From: Rahnella victoriana
GTDB lineage: Bacteria; Pseudomonadota; Gammaproteobacteria; Enterobacterales; Enterobacteriaceae
NCBI RefSeq assembly: GCF_004330295.1
Contig: NZ_SJOJ01000003.1
Location: forward strand, 1 to 64,000
DNA: 64,000 nt
Direction: 5' to 3'
Shown here: positions 18,620 through 27,877 of the stretch, piece by piece
How the letters are laid out: each line of letters begins with the position of its first letter
How positions within the stretch are numbered: the stretch's first letter is position 1
Translations under genes and position numbers: made by a program
The notes under the pieces: generated by a model
The model's input: only the letters and a program-made list of their open reading frames with translations
Told to the model about the DNA's origin: nothing
The model's database searches: none

Positions 18620-20005
18620 TCAGGTATCAGGGCTCATTTTGTTGCTGACGAACAACGTTAACTTGTTGCCCGGCTGCAGGTTGTCGGCATTCGCATTCCA
18701 GCGCATCACATCTTTGATGTTAACGCCGTGACGCCTTGCAATGCTCGACAGTGAGTCACCTTTACGTACCTGGTACGTGATACTGCCGCCATTCACACTG
18801 GTGCTGCTGACGCTGTTATCCGCCACTTGCAGTGTTTGCCCAACTTTTAACGCGCCTGCTGAGCGCAAATTGTTCCAACGCTGTAAATCACGGGTCTTCA
18901 CATTCAGTCGGGCTGCAATACCAGACAAGCTGTCGCCGGAGCGCACCTTGTACTCTTTTGCACCAGACGGCATGTTGCTGGCCAGTTTGGTTTCCTGTAC
19001 TGCGGCGATATCGCCATCAGCCAGTGAATCTTTTAACTGGTCGGCATGCGCCTTCGGCAGAACAATGTAATGCGGGCCATTCGGCGCGGTCACATTCTTC
19101 TTGTAGCCAGTGTTAAACGACTTGAGCTTGGTCAGGGACATGCCCGCCATCTCAGCCGCCTGAGTCAGCTGCATCTGCTGGCCGACTTCAACACGCGCCA
19201 GAGCACGGTCTTCACTCGGTTTCGGCAGACTGATACCGTATTTCTTGCTGTGCTTGAGAATGTCGCTCAACGCTAACATTTTCGGCACATAAATCGATGT
19301 TTCACGTGGCAGCGCCAGCGCCCAGAAATCCGTTGAACGGCCCTTGGCTTTGTTCGCTTTCACCGCTTGCATGACACGGCCTTCACCGCTGTTATACGCA
19401 GCCACGGTCAGTAACCAGTCGCCACCAAACATCTTGTTCAGACGTTGCATCATATCAAGCGCAGCAGTCGTCGAAGCCACAACATCGCGGCGTCCGTCAT
19501 ACCACTGGTTTTGTTTCAAACCATAATTTCGACCCGTCTGCGGCACAATCTGCCACAACCCGGCAGCGTTCGCTGACGAGGTTGCTTTGGGGTCAAAAGC
19601 GCTCTCCACTATGGGTAGCAGTACCAGTTCCATCGGCATATTACGTTTCTTAATCTGCTCGGTGATCCAGTACATGTACGGCTCTGCCCGTAATGTTACA
19701 TCGTGGAGATAGCTCTTATTTTTTAAATATTTAACTCTTTGCTCGCGGATCCGGGGATTATCCGGAACCTTCATCTTCAGCTCGTCGCCTATGAAGTTCC
19801 ACAAATTTTGTTGGGAGACGGTGTCGTTTCCATCCAACCATCCCCCAGATGCCGCTCGGCCATCATCTGTGTACTGTCCTGCTTCACTTTGACTTGCTGA
19901 AGACAAACTCTGTGCATGTTGTTCCGGTACCTTCACGCCCTGCCTGGACGCCTGGCAACCTGTGAGCAACATGGAGGCGATTATTAGGATCGCGTTTGCC
20001 TTCAT
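18620..20005 (-). CDS. mltD: Membrane-bound lytic murein transglycosylase D
   Basis: 461-residue lipoprotein: MKANAILIIASMLLTGC has a lipobox ending at Cys17. The SLT domain (about 100-230) has the catalytic Glu in LPIVESAFDPKATS and the AYNSGEGRVM motif. Two LysM peptidoglycan-binding repeats close the protein (from YKVRSGDSLSGIA and YQVRKGDSLSSIA). It cleaves murein glycan strands to 1,6-anhydro products. I start at the ATG at 20005; the frame is open to 20065, but that part is not conserved and would block the signal peptide. Confidence 0.94.
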   Translation of the reverse strand: MKANAILIIASMLLTGCQASRQGVKVPEQHAQSLSSASQSEAGQYTDDGRAASGGWLDGNDTVSQQNLWNFIGDELKMKVPDNPRIREQRVKYLKNKSYLHDVTLRAEPYMYWITEQIKKRNMPMELVLLPIVESAFDPKATSSANAAGLWQIVPQTGRNYGLKQNQWYDGRRDVVASTTAALDMMQRLNKMFGGDWLLTVAAYNSGEGRVMQAVKANKAKGRSTDFWALALPRETSIYVPKMLALSDILKHSKKYGISLPKPSEDRALARVEVGQQMQLTQAAEMAGMSLTKLKSFNTGYKKNVTAPNGPHYIVLPKAHADQLKDSLADGDIAAVQETKLASNMPSGAKEYKVRSGDSLSGIAARLNVKTRDLQRWNNLRSAGALKVGQTLQVADNSVSSTSVNGGSITYQVRKGDSLSSIARRHGVNIKDVMRWNANADNLQPGNKLTLFVSNKMSPDT

Positions 20006-20074
20006 GTGTGTGTCATAGTTGCTTAAAAGACGAGCGATAATACTTTGCTTCGAAAAAAAACACAACCTTTGGGT

Positions 20075-20830
20075 CTAGAAGCTATCCTTGAGTGCCCTTA
20101 AACGGGCAAAAACCTGCCAGTGAGGCGTTAAGGGATCGCTAAGGTTTAATTTGTTTTGTAAATCAACATCATCACATCGTAAAAAGAGGTTAATTTTACG
20201 CTCAAGACCGAGGGTTGAAGGCAGGGAAGATTGTCCCTTTTCCCGCATTTGTTGCACTTTGTGCTCATGAGAATGAATATCATCATCAGCCGGTAAAATA
20301 GCACGCGCAAACTTAAGATTTGAGAGAGTGTACTCGTGCGCGGCGCAGATTAAAGTTTCATCAGGCAAGGCAGCTAACCGTTGAAACGACTGGTACATTT
20401 GCTCCGGCGTTCCTTCAAACAACCGACCACATCCGGCAGAAAACATCGTATCGCCGCAGAAAAGATAAGGCGCGCTATAGTATGAAATGTGACCAAGTGT
20501 GTGCCCGGGCGTAGCAAAGATCTGCCATTCCAGACCGCCGATTACCAATTTATCGTCGTTTTTAAGACTAATCTGACTAAATTTGTTCTCAGTTTCGTGA
20601 GGTCCGTACACTTTCAGACCCGGAAAATGGCTGCAAATCTCGTTTACGCCCCCCACATGGTCATGATGATGATGGGTCAGAAGGATCGCCGTCGGGGTTA
20701 AATTGGCCTTTTTCAGCGCCGCTAAAACCGGAGCCGCCTCACCGGGATCGACAATCAGGCAATGCCCCTGCTGGTCATCCAGCATCCAAATGTAATTGTC
20801 CTGCAACGCAGGAATACTGATAAGATTCAT
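20075..20830 (-). CDS. gloB: Hydroxyacylglutathione hydrolase (glyoxalase II)
   Basis: 251 residues, the E. coli length. The metallo-beta-lactamase motif [10 protein letters not shown] binds two metals, with further ligands in [20 protein letters not shown] and CAAHEYT. It hydrolyses S-lactoylglutathione to D-lactate and glutathione, finishing methylglyoxal detoxification. AGAGGTTGCC precedes the ATG at 20830; the frame runs upstream into the divergent yafS gene and is not used. Confidence 0.95.
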   Translation of the reverse strand: MNLISIPALQDNYIWMLDDQQGHCLIVDPGEAAPVLAALKKANLTPTAILLTHHHHDHVGGVNEICSHFPGLKVYGPHETENKFSQISLKNDDKLVIGGLEWQIFATPGHTLGHISYYSAPYLFCGDTMFSAGCGRLFEGTPEQMYQSFQRLAALPDETLICAAHEYTLSNLKFARAILPADDDIHSHEHKVQQMREKGQSSLPSTLGLERKINLFLRCDDVDLQNKLNLSDPLTPHWQVFARLRALKDSF

Positions 20831-20873
20831 GGCAACCTCTCTTTGGCAACTGCTTGAAAGAAGATAACAAACT

Positions 20874-21599
20874 ATGCGACCAGCCCGCGCCCGTAAGACC
20901 ATTGTTGCACCGGCTTCATGGGAAGATATCCCGTGCGGAGACCATTACCGTGCCGCGCTTGAGCAACAACTGCAACCCTGGTGGGGCAAACTCTATGGTT
21001 TTCACCTGCTGAAAATCGGCGCATTAAGTGCCGAAATCGACGCGCAGGCGTGTCCTATCTCGCATCAGGTGAACTTTGCGCCCGAAGGCGAGGGGCTGCA
21101 TGTGCGGGGCGATCCGTACTATTTACCCTTTGCGGCCAAGTCGGTAGATGCCTGCCTGCTCAGTCATACGCTGGCCTACGCGGACGACCCGCACCGTATT
21201 CTGCGGGAAGTGGATCGCGTGCTGATTGATGATGGCTGGATGGTGCTCAGCAGCTTTAATCCACTCAGCCTGCTGGGGATCGGAAAACTGATGCCGGTGT
21301 TTCGAAAACGCCAGCCATACAGCAGCCGCCTGTTTACCCAGATGCGCCTGCTCGACTGGCTGTCATTGCTCAATTATGAAGTGATGGTGCACCGGCGTTT
21401 TCACGTGCTGCCGTGGAAAAAGAATGGCGGCAAATTACTGAGTACGCATCTTCCCGCGCTGGGCTGTATGACGCTGATCATCGCCCGCAAACGCACCTTC
21501 CCGCTGACGCCGACGGCGAAGAAAGTGCCCGCGCAGAAACAAAAAATACCGCAGGCGGTAGGCGCAACCAAGAGCTACAGAAAAGAGCATCGCGACTGA
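20874..21599 (+). CDS. yafS: Class I SAM-dependent methyltransferase YafS
   Basis: 241-residue Methyltransf_11-type protein. The conserved part includes [40 protein letters not shown], read as motif II to post-motif stretches, with the glycine-rich first motif less standard ([10 protein letters not shown]). It matches E. coli YafS in position, divergent from gloB and next to rnhA. Its substrate is unknown. The C-terminus is lysine-rich. Confidence 0.88.
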   Translation: MRPARARKTIVAPASWEDIPCGDHYRAALEQQLQPWWGKLYGFHLLKIGALSAEIDAQACPISHQVNFAPEGEGLHVRGDPYYLPFAAKSVDACLLSHTLAYADDPHRILREVDRVLIDDGWMVLSSFNPLSLLGIGKLMPVFRKRQPYSSRLFTQMRLLDWLSLLNYEVMVHRRFHVLPWKKNGGKLLSTHLPALGCMTLIIARKRTFPLTPTAKKVPAQKQKIPQAVGATKSYRKEHRD

Positions 21600-21638
21600 A
21601 GCTTTGCTCCTTCCCCTGTTACGATGGGTTCTGCGACG

Positions 21639-22106
21639 TTAATTCTCTGCCTGATAGCCGACATCATCCAGCGTCGGATTGCCCGCCGCGTCTTTTGCCA
21701 GTATGTCACACCGTTCATTTTCAGGATGTCCGGCGTGACCTTTAACCCACATCCAGTTCAGCTGATGCGTCTGGATCGCCGCATCCAGGCGCTTCCACAA
21801 ATCGACGTTTTTCACCGGTTTTTTGTCTGCGGTTTTCCAGCCCCGTTTCTTCCAGTTGTGGATCCACGACGTGATCCCCTGACGGACGTACTGACTGTCG
21901 GTGCTCAGTGTCACTTCGCACGGTGACGTCAGGGCTTCCAGTGCCACAATCGCCGCCATCATTTCCATGCGGTTATTGGTGGTCAGACGGAAACCTGCGC
22001 TGAACTCTTTTTCGTGCTGTTTATAGCGTAAAATCGCACCGAAACCGCCGGGGCCGGGGTTACCCAGGCAGGAGCCATCGGTGAAAATCTCTACCTGTTT
22101 GGTCAT
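21639..22106 (-). CDS. rnhA: Ribonuclease HI
   Basis: 155 residues, E. coli length. All catalytic residues are at E. coli numbering: Asp10, Glu48, Asp70, His124 and Asp134. It degrades RNA in RNA-DNA hybrids. In E. coli it shares a short divergent promoter region with dnaQ; here the facing neighbour across 260 bases is aguB, so that shared regulation has been broken up or moved. Confidence 0.96.
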   Translation of the reverse strand: MTKQVEIFTDGSCLGNPGPGGFGAILRYKQHEKEFSAGFRLTTNNRMEMMAAIVALEALTSPCEVTLSTDSQYVRQGITSWIHNWKKRGWKTADKKPVKNVDLWKRLDAAIQTHQLNWMWVKGHAGHPENERCDILAKDAAGNPTLDDVGYQAEN

Positions 22107-22366
22107 TTCTGGCAGGCTCTGTGATCAAAAGTAAACGCCAAGTCTGACATAAACCGGCGTGCCCGGCACAGTAATATCTTGGGGTGTAACTGTCTGAAAG
22201 AGGGGCGTGTCAGCCGTTACCCGGCCATTCATCACTCTTTTGGCTGGAGAGCGCGGTCTTTTGCAATATAATAGGAAAATGCAGAGTGCCAGTTCAAAAC
22301 TCTGAGTGAGTTGAGTCTTTCATGGTTTTTTCACTGCCAATTTTTTCAATGCTTTAAGGATGTCTA
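22107..22366. promoter_or_regulatory. Divergent intergenic region rnhA/aguB
   Basis: 260 bases without a gene. A consensus TATAAT lies at 22267-22272, reading towards aguB, but no good -35 is placed before it. The aguB start is preceded by AAGGATG. The promoter for rnhA must lie in the left part; I cannot define it. Confidence 0.35.
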
Positions 22367-23251
22367 ATGAGAAATGTAACGGTTTCTGCAACACAAATGA
22401 GCTGCAGCTGGGATCTGGAAAAGAATATTGTTAACGCCGAAAAGCTGGTTCGCGAAGCGCAGGCGAAAGGCGCGCAGGTCATTCTTATTCAGGAACTTTT
22501 CGCTGCACCGTATTTCTGTATTGATCAGAGCCCTGAGCATTACAGTCTGGCGCAAGAGCTGGATAACAGCCCGCTCATTCGTCATTTCTCTGCGCTGGCG
22601 AAAGAACTGGAAGTGGTGCTGCCTCTGAGCTTCTTTGAGAAGTGCAACAACGCCTATTACAACTCGCTGGTCATGATCGATGCTGACGGCAGCGTACTTG
22701 ATGTGTATCGCAAAACGCACATTCCGAACGGCCCGGCCTATCAGGAAAAGCAATTCTTCATTCCCGGCGACACCGGTTTCAAAGTGTGGAACACCCGTTA
22801 CGCGAAAATTGGCGTGGGCATTTGCTGGGATCAATGGTTCCCGGAAACCGCACGTTGTCTGGCATTGCAGGGCGCGGAAATCATCTTCTATCCGACGGCC
22901 ATCGGTTCCGAACCTGCCTATCCGGACATTGACAGCCAGCCACACTGGACCCGCGTTCAGCAGGGGCACGCGGCGGCAAACCTGGTGCCGGTGATCGCTT
23001 CAAACCGCATCGGCACTGAAAAAAGCAAATTCATTCCTGATTACGAAATGACGTTCTACGGTTCCTCCTTTATTGCGGATCAGACCGGTGCGCTGGTCGA
23101 ACAGGCCAACAAGACGGATGAAGCGGTGCTGGTTCACACCTTTGATCTCGATGCCATCGCTGCCCAGCGCGCATCCTGGGGTCTGTTCCGTGACCGTCGC
23201 CCTGAAATGTACGGCGCTATCGCCACATCTGACGGTTCAACAAGGAAATAA
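22367..23251 (+). CDS. aguB: N-carbamoylputrescine amidase
   Basis: 294-residue nitrilase-superfamily enzyme with the triad Glu43 (LIQELF), Lys116 (YRKTHIP) and Cys153 (GICWDQWFPE). The WDQWFPE context and the length are those of N-carbamoylputrescine amidohydrolase, which makes putrescine, CO2 and ammonia. It is followed after three bases by aguA, so the two finish the arginine-decarboxylase-agmatine route to putrescine. The pair lies between rnhA and dnaQ. Confidence 0.93.
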   Translation: MRNVTVSATQMSCSWDLEKNIVNAEKLVREAQAKGAQVILIQELFAAPYFCIDQSPEHYSLAQELDNSPLIRHFSALAKELEVVLPLSFFEKCNNAYYNSLVMIDADGSVLDVYRKTHIPNGPAYQEKQFFIPGDTGFKVWNTRYAKIGVGICWDQWFPETARCLALQGAEIIFYPTAIGSEPAYPDIDSQPHWTRVQQGHAAANLVPVIASNRIGTEKSKFIPDYEMTFYGSSFIADQTGALVEQANKTDEAVLVHTFDLDAIAAQRASWGLFRDRRPEMYGAIATSDGSTRK

Positions 23252-23254
23252 CGG

Positions 23255-24340
23255 ATGTCTTCTATTGATATCACCCCTCAGGCTGAAGGTTTTGTGATGC
23301 CCGCTGAATGGGCATCACAGCAAGCGGTCTGGATGATCTGGCCTTACCGTACTGACAACTGGCGCTCCAACGGCCGTCCGGCGCAGCTGGCTTTTGCGAA
23401 TGTCGCGGCAGCGATTGCCACCACCACGCCGGTCTTTATGGCGGTGCCGGCAGCGGAAATGGCCAACGCGCGTGAAGTGATGCCTGCCCAGATTACGCTG
23501 GTGGAAATGGAAAGTGATGACGCGTGGATGCGTGACACCGGCCCGACCATTGTGGTGAATCCGCAGGGTGATCGTCTGGCGATCGACTGGACGTTTAACG
23601 CGTGGGGCGGTTTCCACGGCGGCCTTTACTCCAGCTGGGAACGCGATCAGTTGGTTGCCCGTCAGGTTGCCAATTATCACCACATTCCGTACCTGTCGAC
23701 CGATCTGGTGCTGGAAGGCGGCTCAATTCATGTCGATGGTGAAGGGACCTTGCTGACCACCGCTGAATGCCTGCTGAATCCGAACCGCAATCCTGATTGG
23801 TCGAAAGCAGAGATTGAGGCGAAGCTGCGGGAAACCCTCGGTGTTGAGCAATTTATCTGGCTTGAAGAGGGCGTGTTCAACGACGAGACCGACGGTCACG
23901 TTGACAACATGTGCTGCTTTGTCCGTCCGGGTGAGGTCGCGTTGCACTGGACTGACGACCAGCAGGATCCGCAGTACGCGCGCTCTCTGGCGGCGTTAAA
24001 GGTGCTGGAAGCGGCGAAAGATGCTCAGGGCCGCAGCCTGAAAATCTGGAAAATGCCGTCGCCTCCGGTCATGCATGCTAGCGCAGAAGAAACCATCGGC
24101 GTGTTGCCTGGCACGGCCATTGAGCGTGTGGAAGGTAACCGTCTGGCGGCCTCTTACGTCAATTACCTGATCAGCAATAACCACATCATCTTCCCGCTGC
24201 TGGATGCGAAAACCGATCCGCTGGCTGAAGCGATGTTTGCTCAGATGTACCCGGATTATAAAATCACCGGCATTCCGGCCCGTGAAATTCTTCTGGGTGG
24301 TGGTAACATCCACTGCATTACGCAGCAAATCCCCGCGTAA
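23255..24340 (+). CDS. aguA: Agmatine deiminase
   Basis: 361-residue peptidyl-arginine-deiminase-fold enzyme. The MRDTGP motif, the FNAWGG stretch, the [12 protein letters not shown] and DGHVDNMC active-site segments and the catalytic Cys354 in GGGNIHC are all present. It converts agmatine to N-carbamoylputrescine and ammonia. It is coupled to aguB upstream. Between its stop and dnaQ is a 32-base GC-rich hairpin (GCCCGGC 24349-24355 with GCCGGGC 24374-24380) without a T-run. Confidence 0.95.
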   Translation: MSSIDITPQAEGFVMPAEWASQQAVWMIWPYRTDNWRSNGRPAQLAFANVAAAIATTTPVFMAVPAAEMANAREVMPAQITLVEMESDDAWMRDTGPTIVVNPQGDRLAIDWTFNAWGGFHGGLYSSWERDQLVARQVANYHHIPYLSTDLVLEGGSIHVDGEGTLLTTAECLLNPNRNPDWSKAEIEAKLRETLGVEQFIWLEEGVFNDETDGHVDNMCCFVRPGEVALHWTDDQQDPQYARSLAALKVLEAAKDAQGRSLKIWKMPSPPVMHASAEETIGVLPGTAIERVEGNRLAASYVNYLISNNHIIFPLLDAKTDPLAEAMFAQMYPDYKITGIPAREILLGGGNIHCITQQIPA

Positions 24341-24422
24341 GATAAAGTGCCCGGCACGCGTCTCTGTTTCGTGGCCGGGCAGATCGTTTCTGCAATTGAC
24401 CGTCACCGTTGGATAATGAGCC

Positions 24423-25160
24423 ATGGATTTACAAAACACCTCTAACAGGATCGTCGTTCTCGATACCGAAACCACCGGTATGAATAAGCTGGGCGTCCAT
24501 TATGAAGGACACCGGATTATCGAAATCGGTGCCGTTGAAGTGATTAACCGCCGCCTGACCGGCCGCAACTTCCATGTCTATCTCAAACCCGATCGTCTGG
24601 TGGATCCTGAAGCTTTTGGCGTTCACGGTATCAGTGACGAGTTTCTGGCCGATAAACCGACCTTTGCTGAGATTGCTGACGACTTTATCGAGTACATTCG
24701 CGGCGGCGAGTTAGTCATTCATAACGCCACGTTCGACATCGGCTTTATGGATTACGAGTTCGACATGCTCGGACGCGATCTGCCGAAAACGGAAACGTTC
24801 TGTAAAATCACCGACAGCCTGGCGATGGCGCGTAAGCTGTTCCCCGGCAAGCGTAACAACCTCGATGCCCTGAGTGATCGCTACCTGATCGACAACAGCA
24901 AGCGAACGCTGCACGGCGCGTTGCTTGACTCCGAAATTCTTGCCGAAGTTTATCTGATGATGACCGGCGGCCAGACCAGCATTAAGTTCACTCACGAAGG
25001 CGAGCAAAATACCGGTGCGGACGGTCTGGGGATCCAGCGCGTGGCGCGTCCGGCATCCGGTTTAAAAGTGATTACGGCGACGGAGCAGGAACTGGCGTGG
25101 CACGAAGAAAGATTGGATCTGGTGGTGAAAAAGGGCGGCAGCTGTTTGTGGCGTTCGTAA
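24423..25160 (+). CDS. dnaQ: DNA polymerase III epsilon subunit (3'-5' proofreading exonuclease)
   Basis: 245 residues. The DEDDh exonuclease motifs are VLDTETTGM (Asp14, Glu16), HNATFDIGF and the H/D-containing LHGALLDSEIL. After the catalytic domain comes a clamp-binding hexapeptide, QTSIKF, matching the QTSMAF of E. coli, then the alpha-binding tail. It proofreads for the replicative polymerase. It lies 82 bases downstream of aguA on the same strand, and tRNA-Asp follows as in E. coli. Confidence 0.95.
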   Translation: MDLQNTSNRIVVLDTETTGMNKLGVHYEGHRIIEIGAVEVINRRLTGRNFHVYLKPDRLVDPEAFGVHGISDEFLADKPTFAEIADDFIEYIRGGELVIHNATFDIGFMDYEFDMLGRDLPKTETFCKITDSLAMARKLFPGKRNNLDALSDRYLIDNSKRTLHGALLDSEILAEVYLMMTGGQTSIKFTHEGEQNTGADGLGIQRVARPASGLKVITATEQELAWHEERLDLVVKKGGSCLWRS

Positions 25161-25241
25161 GCGGCTTTTACTGAGTTTTGCACTGAAATTATCCAGCCTG
25201 CGGAAAAACTGTGCGGTTGATTGAAAATATCAGGAAAAGCA

Positions 25242-25270
25242 TTGACGTAAAGGCGGGCATTCCTTAATAT
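25242..25270 (+). promoter_or_regulatory. Promoter of tRNA-Asp
   Basis: TTGACG (25242-25247), a 17-base spacer and TAATAT (25265-25270), followed by a GC-rich discriminator (CCGCTCCG) of the kind seen at stringently controlled stable-RNA promoters. Confidence 0.8.
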
Positions 25271-25299
25271 CCGCTCCGTTCTTAACCAGAACAAAACGC

Positions 25300-25376
25300 G
25301 GAGCGGTAGTTCAGTTGGTTAGAATACCTGCCTGTCACGCAGGGGGTCGCGGGTTCGAGCCCCGTCCGTTCCGCCA
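25300..25376 (+). tRNA. aspV: tRNA-Asp (GTC)
   Basis: 77 bases with the encoded CCA end, near-identical to E. coli tRNA-Asp. The acceptor stem is GGAGCGG/CCGTTCC, the anticodon GTC is at 25334-25336, and the T-loop is GGTTCGAGCCC. It sits directly after dnaQ, as aspV does in E. coli, and marks the border between conserved backbone and the hpx island. Confidence 0.97.
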
Positions 25377-25383
25377 CTATTCA

Positions 25384-25415
25384 GAAGCCCTGAGTGAGAA
25401 ATCACTCAGGGCTTC
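25384..25415. terminator. Strong hairpin after tRNA-Asp
   Basis: Perfect 14-bp stem GAAGCCCTGAGTGA / TCACTCAGGGCTTC with a GAAA loop, followed by TCGTCGTTT. It should end the tRNA transcript and may also act for hpxC coming from the other side. Confidence 0.85.
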
Positions 25416-25462
25416 GTCGTTTCAGCCGTCCTGGCTTCATCCCTCCCTGCAAAACGACCTGT

Positions 25463-26965
25463 TTATTCCACTTCGGTTTTCATAAAGCCCATTGCGCCGC
25501 TGGTTACGCGGTCATGACGGGCGATATAACGATAAAAACCTCCGGCCAGAAACGCACCGATAAACCAGCTGAAGTTCGCCACCTGATGCAGGCTCGGGGT
25601 AAAGCTGATGATCAGACCAATCGCCACCGCAGGTACCAGCGCGGCAATCGCTTTCGGGTTAAACCCGTTGCGGTACCAGTAACGGCCGGAAGGTGTGGCG
25701 TTAAACAGCGCATCCACATCCATATGACCGCGTTTAATCAGGTAATAATCCGCCAGCAGAATCCCGAACAATGGCCCGATGAATGACCCCAGAACGTCCA
25801 GCGTATAGTGGATAATTTCCGGTGACTGGAACAGGTTCCACGGCGTCAGCAGAACGGAACCGACGGCGGCGATCATCCCGCCGGTACGGAAACTGATTTT
25901 CTGCGGTGAACAGTTGGAGAAGTCGAACGCCGGTGACACAAAGTTCGCCACGATATTGATACCGATGGTCGCGATGATCATGGTCAGCAGACCGAGCGCC
26001 ACCGCCACGCTGTTACCCACCCGGCTGACGGTTTCGATAGGATCGGTGATCATCTGGCCGAACAGAGATTGCGTCCCGGAAACGATCACCACGGTGACAA
26101 TCGAGAACAGCAGGAAGTTAAACGGCAGCCCCCAGCGGTTACCGCGACGGATTTCGCCCATGCTTTTGCCGTAACGGGAGAAGTCGCCGAAATTGAGCAA
26201 CGGACCGGAGAAGTAAGACACCACCAGCGCCGTCGCGGTCAGCATTTCCCAGCCCTGCTGGCCGACGGTCAGCGTTTTGGTGGACAATGTGAAAGAGATA
26301 TTGCTCAGACCGGTTTTATACAAAATCCAGCCCGCCAGCATCAGCATGACGATATACACCGCCGGACCTGCCACATCGATAAAGCGTTTGATGGCACTCA
26401 TCCCGTGCCAGAACACCATCGCCTGCAACACCCACATAATACCGAAACAGATCCAGCCCAGCGCCGACAGACCCAGCCAGTGCGGCACGGTCAGCGGTGT
26501 CAGCGACGGGAAGAACTTCAGCAGCACCAGCATTAATGCGTTAGCCGCCAGATAGGTCTGAATGCCGTACCAGGAGAAAGCGATCAGCCCGCGGATCACC
26601 GCCGGAATGTTCGCGCCAAACACGCCGAATGCCTGACGGCAAATGACGGCGTAAGGTACACCGGCCTGCTGGCTGGGTTTCGCCACCAGATTGGCACAAA
26701 TCTGCACGATACAAATCCCGCACAGCAAACACAGCAGCACCTGCCAGCTGGTCAGGCCAAGGGTGAAGAAACTCGCGGCGACCACATAACCGCCCATGCT
26801 GTGCACATCGGACATCCAGAAAGAAAAGATGTTGTACCAGCTCCAGTTCTGATGACGGGTGGGAGCAAGATCATCGTTACACAGCCGCGGGCTGTAATAA
26901 GGTTTGATGATCCCGGCGCTCTGTTCAGATGACGCCGTGGCGGAGGTGATTTCCTGATTTGGCAT
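25463..26965 (-). CDS. hpxC: Allantoin/hydantoin permease, NCS1 family
   Basis: 500-residue nucleobase-cation-symport-1 transporter with about twelve helices. The conserved stretch NWSWYNIFSFWMSDVHSMGGYVVAASFFTLG-type region is split as helices 1-2, and PVFNFGDFSR-like LLNFGDFSRYGKS lies in the middle, as in Mhp1 and allantoin permeases. Start: the ATG at 26965 with AGGAGCACG before it; the frame is open to 27055 but lacks a ribosome site. It is divergent from hpxSAB, the Klebsiella hpxC layout. Likely role: uptake of allantoin as nitrogen source. Confidence 0.85.
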   Translation of the reverse strand: MPNQEITSATASSEQSAGIIKPYYSPRLCNDDLAPTRHQNWSWYNIFSFWMSDVHSMGGYVVAASFFTLGLTSWQVLLCLLCGICIVQICANLVAKPSQQAGVPYAVICRQAFGVFGANIPAVIRGLIAFSWYGIQTYLAANALMLVLLKFFPSLTPLTVPHWLGLSALGWICFGIMWVLQAMVFWHGMSAIKRFIDVAGPAVYIVMLMLAGWILYKTGLSNISFTLSTKTLTVGQQGWEMLTATALVVSYFSGPLLNFGDFSRYGKSMGEIRRGNRWGLPFNFLLFSIVTVVIVSGTQSLFGQMITDPIETVSRVGNSVAVALGLLTMIIATIGINIVANFVSPAFDFSNCSPQKISFRTGGMIAAVGSVLLTPWNLFQSPEIIHYTLDVLGSFIGPLFGILLADYYLIKRGHMDVDALFNATPSGRYWYRNGFNPKAIAALVPAVAIGLIISFTPSLHQVANFSWFIGAFLAGGFYRYIARHDRVTSGAMGFMKTEVE

Positions 26966-27073
26966 AAATCGTGCTCCTGTCATAAACAACATGTGAAAGT
27001 CGGAAGCCGGGTCCCGGCTGCCTAAAGTGAAAAAGCAGTCACAGGAGCACTGCATGAATCAGGCCAAATTTCA

Positions 27074-27130
27074 TTTTTTGTATACAAAAAATCACTTTCA
27101 TGTATACGATTAAATTCTCGAACGGTATAC
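27074..27130. promoter_or_regulatory. Tandem GTATAC palindromes, candidate HpxS operators
   Basis: Three GTATAC cores at 27080-27085, 27102-27107 and 27125-27130, spaced 22 and 23 bases, i.e. about two helical turns. The first is in a perfect 18-base palindrome (TTTTTTGTATACAAAAAA, 27074-27091). TTGTATACAA fits the TNGT-ACNA half-site rule of FadR-type GntR regulators, and hpxS is the adjacent gene. In Klebsiella HpxS is reported to bind tandem sites at the hpxSAB promoter. A further TGTATACAA lies in the hpxA coding start (27892-27900). Confidence 0.7.
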
Positions 27131-27142
27131 GGAGTAACGGCA

Positions 27143-27877
27143 ATGACCAGTTGGAACGGGCTAAATACAGCCTATTTTACCGAGGATAAGGACGACCATA
27201 TTTATAACGCGCTGGTGAGATCTATCGTGGAACACCAGCTTTTGCCTGGCAGCAAATTGCCGGAAGAAGCGCTGGCTGAGGCGTTTTCAGTCAGCCGCAC
27301 GGGGATCCGCCGCGTCCTGCAACGCCTTGCCGCAGTGCAACTGGTCACGTTATTGCCCAAACGTGGTGCGCATGTCACCACGCCGGATGCTCAGGAATCC
27401 CGCGATGTGTTCGCCACCCGTAAAATTCTGGAGTGCGCCAACCTGCCGCAGGTGATCGCGCATTGCCAGTCGCCGCATCTGGTGGCGATGAAAAAACTGG
27501 TGCAGGAAGAAAAGCGCGCTCACGATGAACGCAACGGCGCTGCGGCGATCCGCCTTTCCGCCGCCTTCCACGTTCAGCTACAGGCCATTTCCGGCAATAA
27601 AGTGCTGACCGAATCCGTCTCGCAACTGACCCTGCGTTCCTCGCTGGCGATTGCCGCCTGGGGCGCGCCGTGGCAACAGGGCTGCCGTTGTCATGACCAT
27701 GACGACCTTATCGATTTGCTGAAAAAGCGCGATGTCGCCGGGCTGACGGAGAGCATGGCGCATCACTTCGACAGCATCGTCGCCAGCCTGCGTTTTGAGC
27801 AGAACAACGGACACACGCCGGATTTTGCGCAGATTTTTGGCACGCAGAAGCCGGTCACCGGTAAGGACGCTGACTGA
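27143..27877 (+). CDS. hpxS: GntR-family regulator of allantoin genes
   Basis: 244-residue FadR-subfamily GntR protein. The winged helix spans about residues 20-85 (PEEALAEAFSVSRTGIRRVLQRL is the recognition region) and an all-helical FCD effector domain follows, with conserved His residues (FHVQLQAIS, HHFDSIV). In Klebsiella the equivalent HpxS represses hpxSAB without allantoin and activates with it. Here it heads hpxS-hpxA-hpxB; its TGA overlaps the ATG of hpxA (TGATG). Start is supported by GGAG before 27143. Confidence 0.85.
   Translation: MTSWNGLNTAYFTEDKDDHIYNALVRSIVEHQLLPGSKLPEEALAEAFSVSRTGIRRVLQRLAAVQLVTLLPKRGAHVTTPDAQESRDVFATRKILECANLPQVIAHCQSPHLVAMKKLVQEEKRAHDERNGAAAIRLSAAFHVQLQAISGNKVLTESVSQLTLRSSLAIAAWGAPWQQGCRCHDHDDLIDLLKKRDVAGLTESMAHHFDSIVASLRFEQNNGHTPDFAQIFGTQKPVTGKDAD

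Noticed and set aside
20006-20065. Upstream extension of MltD (MCFFSKQSII...)
   Set aside because: It precedes a perfect lipoprotein signal peptide at MKANAIL and would destroy it.
24349-24380. GC-rich hairpin between aguA and dnaQ as a terminator
   Set aside because: The stem is good but no T-run follows, and the loop is long (about 18 bases).
25300-25376. Possible attachment site at tRNA-Asp
   Set aside because: I looked for a second copy of the tRNA 3' end (GGTTCGAGCCCCGTCC) in the window and saw none; no integrase is present either.
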